Source: an uncultured Porphyromonadaceae bacterium | GTDB taxonomy: Bacteria > Bacteroidota > Bacteroidia > Bacteroidales > Muribaculaceae | Assembly: GCA_947177135.1 (NCBI GenBank) | Contig: CAMWTI010000010.1 | Span: forward strand, 1 to 36,024 | Length of the DNA stretch: 36,024 nucleotides | Reading direction: 5' to 3' | Shown: piece after piece, positions 35,006 to 36,024 of the stretch | Layout of the letters: the number at the start of each line of letters is the position of its first letter | Position numbering within the stretch: the first letter of the stretch is position 1 | Program-made: the position numbers and the translations under genes | Notes under the pieces: model-generated | The model's database searches: none | What the model saw: the letters and a program-made list of their open reading frames with translations, nothing else | Told to the model about the DNA's origin: nothing

Positions 35006-35402
35006 ACCGGTTACTCCTGTTGTCCTTCCATTCGGGTTCCAATAATTCAGTTATATTAAGTTGAGTCTGTATCTTCTTAGGGAGTTTCATGGCTGTCTGA
35101 CAATAGGAATGATAAATGAGATGTTCCTGGAGCCGGTCAGAAACATCTCCACTGAAATCCACAGAAATCCAATGTCGCTTATTCATGTGATAGCCGGGAC
35201 GTATTCCTGAGAATTTCTCACACAACTCCACCCCATAATCAGGCGCGACTTTGAGATTGTAGAAATTCCATTGTCCTTCAAGTGTCATAAGGCAGAACAT
35301 CCGCCCGCCAATCTCCATCGCGAGAGTATCTGGCCCGAACGGACACCTTTCAGTCGCATATGGCAATGAAAGACAATAATTTCTGACTTCCTCGATATTC
35401 AT
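34998..35402 (-). CDS. MmcQ/YjbR-family protein
   Basis: 134 residues. The opening MNIEEVRNYCLSLPYATERCPFG, the middle GGRMFCLMTLEGQWNFYNLKV, and the later GIRPGYHMNKRHWISVDF and DRLQEHLIYHSYCQTAMKLPKK match the small MmcQ/YjbR family with its CyaY-like double-wing fold. The family is sometimes annotated as DNA-binding; its role is unknown. It overlaps the upstream membrane-protein gene by 4 nt (ATGA) and the Nudix gene by 8 nt. Confidence 0.9.
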   Translation of the reverse strand: MNIEEVRNYCLSLPYATERCPFGPDTLAMEIGGRMFCLMTLEGQWNFYNLKVAPDYGVELCEKFSGIRPGYHMNKRHWISVDFSGDVSDRLQEHLIYHSYCQTAMKLPKKIQTQLNITELLEPEWKDNRSNRYG

Positions 35403-35632
35403 TTCCTCAGTCGGTTGATGATTGCGATAGCAAAGTGTGCGAATATGCCATATACAAGGGTTGCCAACAGAGCCATGCCCTCATTGATTATGATGTTGTA
35501 TGACAAAGGCATAGGCCATTCCGGTCGCGCTTGCTGAAAAGCCGCGACAATGGCACACACCGACAGGACGATGAAAACAACAATCATCGACAAAGGCGCG
35601 AAGCCCAATTTGTATTTACCAACTTGTATCAT
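35399..35632 (-). CDS. Small two-helix membrane protein, unknown
   Basis: 77 residues with two membrane helices (about 13-32, LSMIVVFIVLSVCAIVAAF; and 50-72, EGMALLATLVYGIFAHFAIAII) separated by a short Pro-containing loop. I do not recognise the family. Its start codon shares one base with the stop of the gene before it, and its stop overlaps the next start by 4 nt, so translation is coupled along this operon. That spacing is the main evidence that it is real. Confidence 0.7.
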   Translation of the reverse strand: MIQVGKYKLGFAPLSMIVVFIVLSVCAIVAAFQQARPEWPMPLSYNIIINEGMALLATLVYGIFAHFAIAIINRLRK

Positions 35633-35850
35633 CAGAACACCTTGACGCGACCAAAAAGATTGCCTCGTTTAACTTGTTTACGATAAGTCTTGTAAAATCT
35701 ATAGCAGAGTCCTGCTATGATGGCGGCGCTGAAGGGTTTCCACCATTCGGTAGAGCCATTTGCCACTCGCATTGCTCGGTCCGGTACACATAAAGCCGAC
35801 ATAATAGTCAACGCAAGCCAGATATTCCGTTTTACCTTATTGGATATCAT
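35632..35850 (-). CDS. Small membrane protein, unknown
   Basis: 72 residues. One clear hydrophobic helix (about 9-22, IWLALTIMSALCVP) is followed by a weaker one (about 38-52, PFSAAIIAGLCYRFY) and a very basic tail (KTYRKQVKRGNLFGRVKVF), which should stay in the cytoplasm. Not recognised. It ends by sharing one base with the start of the next small membrane-protein gene and is the first complete gene of the minus-strand operon. Confidence 0.65.
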   Translation of the reverse strand: MISNKVKRNIWLALTIMSALCVPDRAMRVANGSTEWWKPFSAAIIAGLCYRFYKTYRKQVKRGNLFGRVKVF

Positions 35851-35907
35851 AATATTTTGATATTGGGATTGATAGATTTAAGCCTAATTGTCTTTGTCAT
35901 ATCTCGT

Positions 35908-36024
35908 TTAGCCGTTCACAATCCATTCCTCTGCCGGAGATTCCCTTTCCGCATAACAGCCGCAAGGCATATCTTTCAGCAGACCGACCGAATGGTCAAG
36001 CTCATAAATATATCTCAGAGAGAC
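35908..36024 (-). CDS. C-terminal end of an unrecognised gene entering from the right edge
   Basis: A minus-strand frame is open from the right edge for 38 codons to a TAA at 35908-35910. The readable part contains YELDHSVGLLKDMPCGCYAE and ends EEWIVNG. The composition looks like a real soluble protein, with a CGC motif and charged residues, but it is too short to identify. It lies 57 nt upstream of the small membrane-protein gene and could belong to the same operon. Confidence 0.45.
   Translation of the reverse strand, partial: VSLRYIYELDHSVGLLKDMPCGCYAERESPAEEWIVNG

Noticed and set aside
1-36024. tRNA, rRNA, CRISPR or mobile element
   Set aside because: I read the gaps and saw no cloverleaf, spaced repeats, transposase motifs or terminal inverted repeats; genes fill nearly all of the window.

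Overview
The window (about 36 kb, mid-50s % GC by eye) looks like chromosome of a Bacteroidales bacterium, most likely a Muribaculaceae-type gut species. The reasons are: Bacteroidota-style promoters (TTG about 20 nt upstream of TAnnTTTG) before several operons; the ~1,135-residue SecA; membrane-anchored AraC and LytS/LytTR regulators; a large secreted GH31 enzyme with dockerin and cohesin-like modules; and almost no Shine-Dalgarno sequences. I see no phage, insertion sequence, CRISPR array, rRNA or tRNA. The family placement is inference from protein style, not a search.

Layout. 1-771 (minus): a truncated small secreted Cys-containing protein and a bacterial PH-domain membrane protein. 961-7397 (plus): a complete histidine-utilisation operon, ftcD-hutU-hutH-hutI, with a promoter carrying two dyads and a clean intrinsic terminator. 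Together the four enzymes take histidine to glutamate and pass the formimino carbon to tetrahydrofolate. 7483-9300: an unrecognised 605-residue protein with a probable Sm-like barrel and a cold-shock-like domain. 9301-9565: hairpins between convergent genes. 9566-13378 (minus): the secreted multidomain GH31. 13475-14728: a CLC-family chloride protein lacking the internal proton glutamate.

14887-22665 is a regulated efflux locus. It holds TolC, a HlyD-type adaptor, a MacB-like ATPase and FtsX-type permease, and a LytS-type kinase, in one tight plus-strand operon. Next comes a convergent membrane-bound AraC regulator with a His/Cys cluster, then a LytTR response regulator whose leader holds a 20-bp-period direct repeat. 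The kinase and its likely partner regulator are separated by the AraC gene.

22700-33409 is an envelope-export block: a DUF4105 protein (probable lipoprotein N-acyltransferase), an alkaline-phosphatase-fold protein that has lost nearly all its catalytic residues, SecA and a TamB-like protein. These are packed with overlaps or short gaps, which suggests linked protein export, lipoprotein maturation and outer-membrane assembly.

33430-36024 holds a PAT-like acetyltransferase, a flavodoxin, and a minus-strand operon with overlapping starts and stops: two small membrane proteins, a YjbR-family protein and a Nudix hydrolase. A truncated gene lies at the right edge.

The most interesting items are the apparently dead phosphatase-fold protein beside secA, the split two-component system with its repeat operator and Cys/His-bearing membrane AraC regulator, and the 605-residue RNA-binding-like protein.
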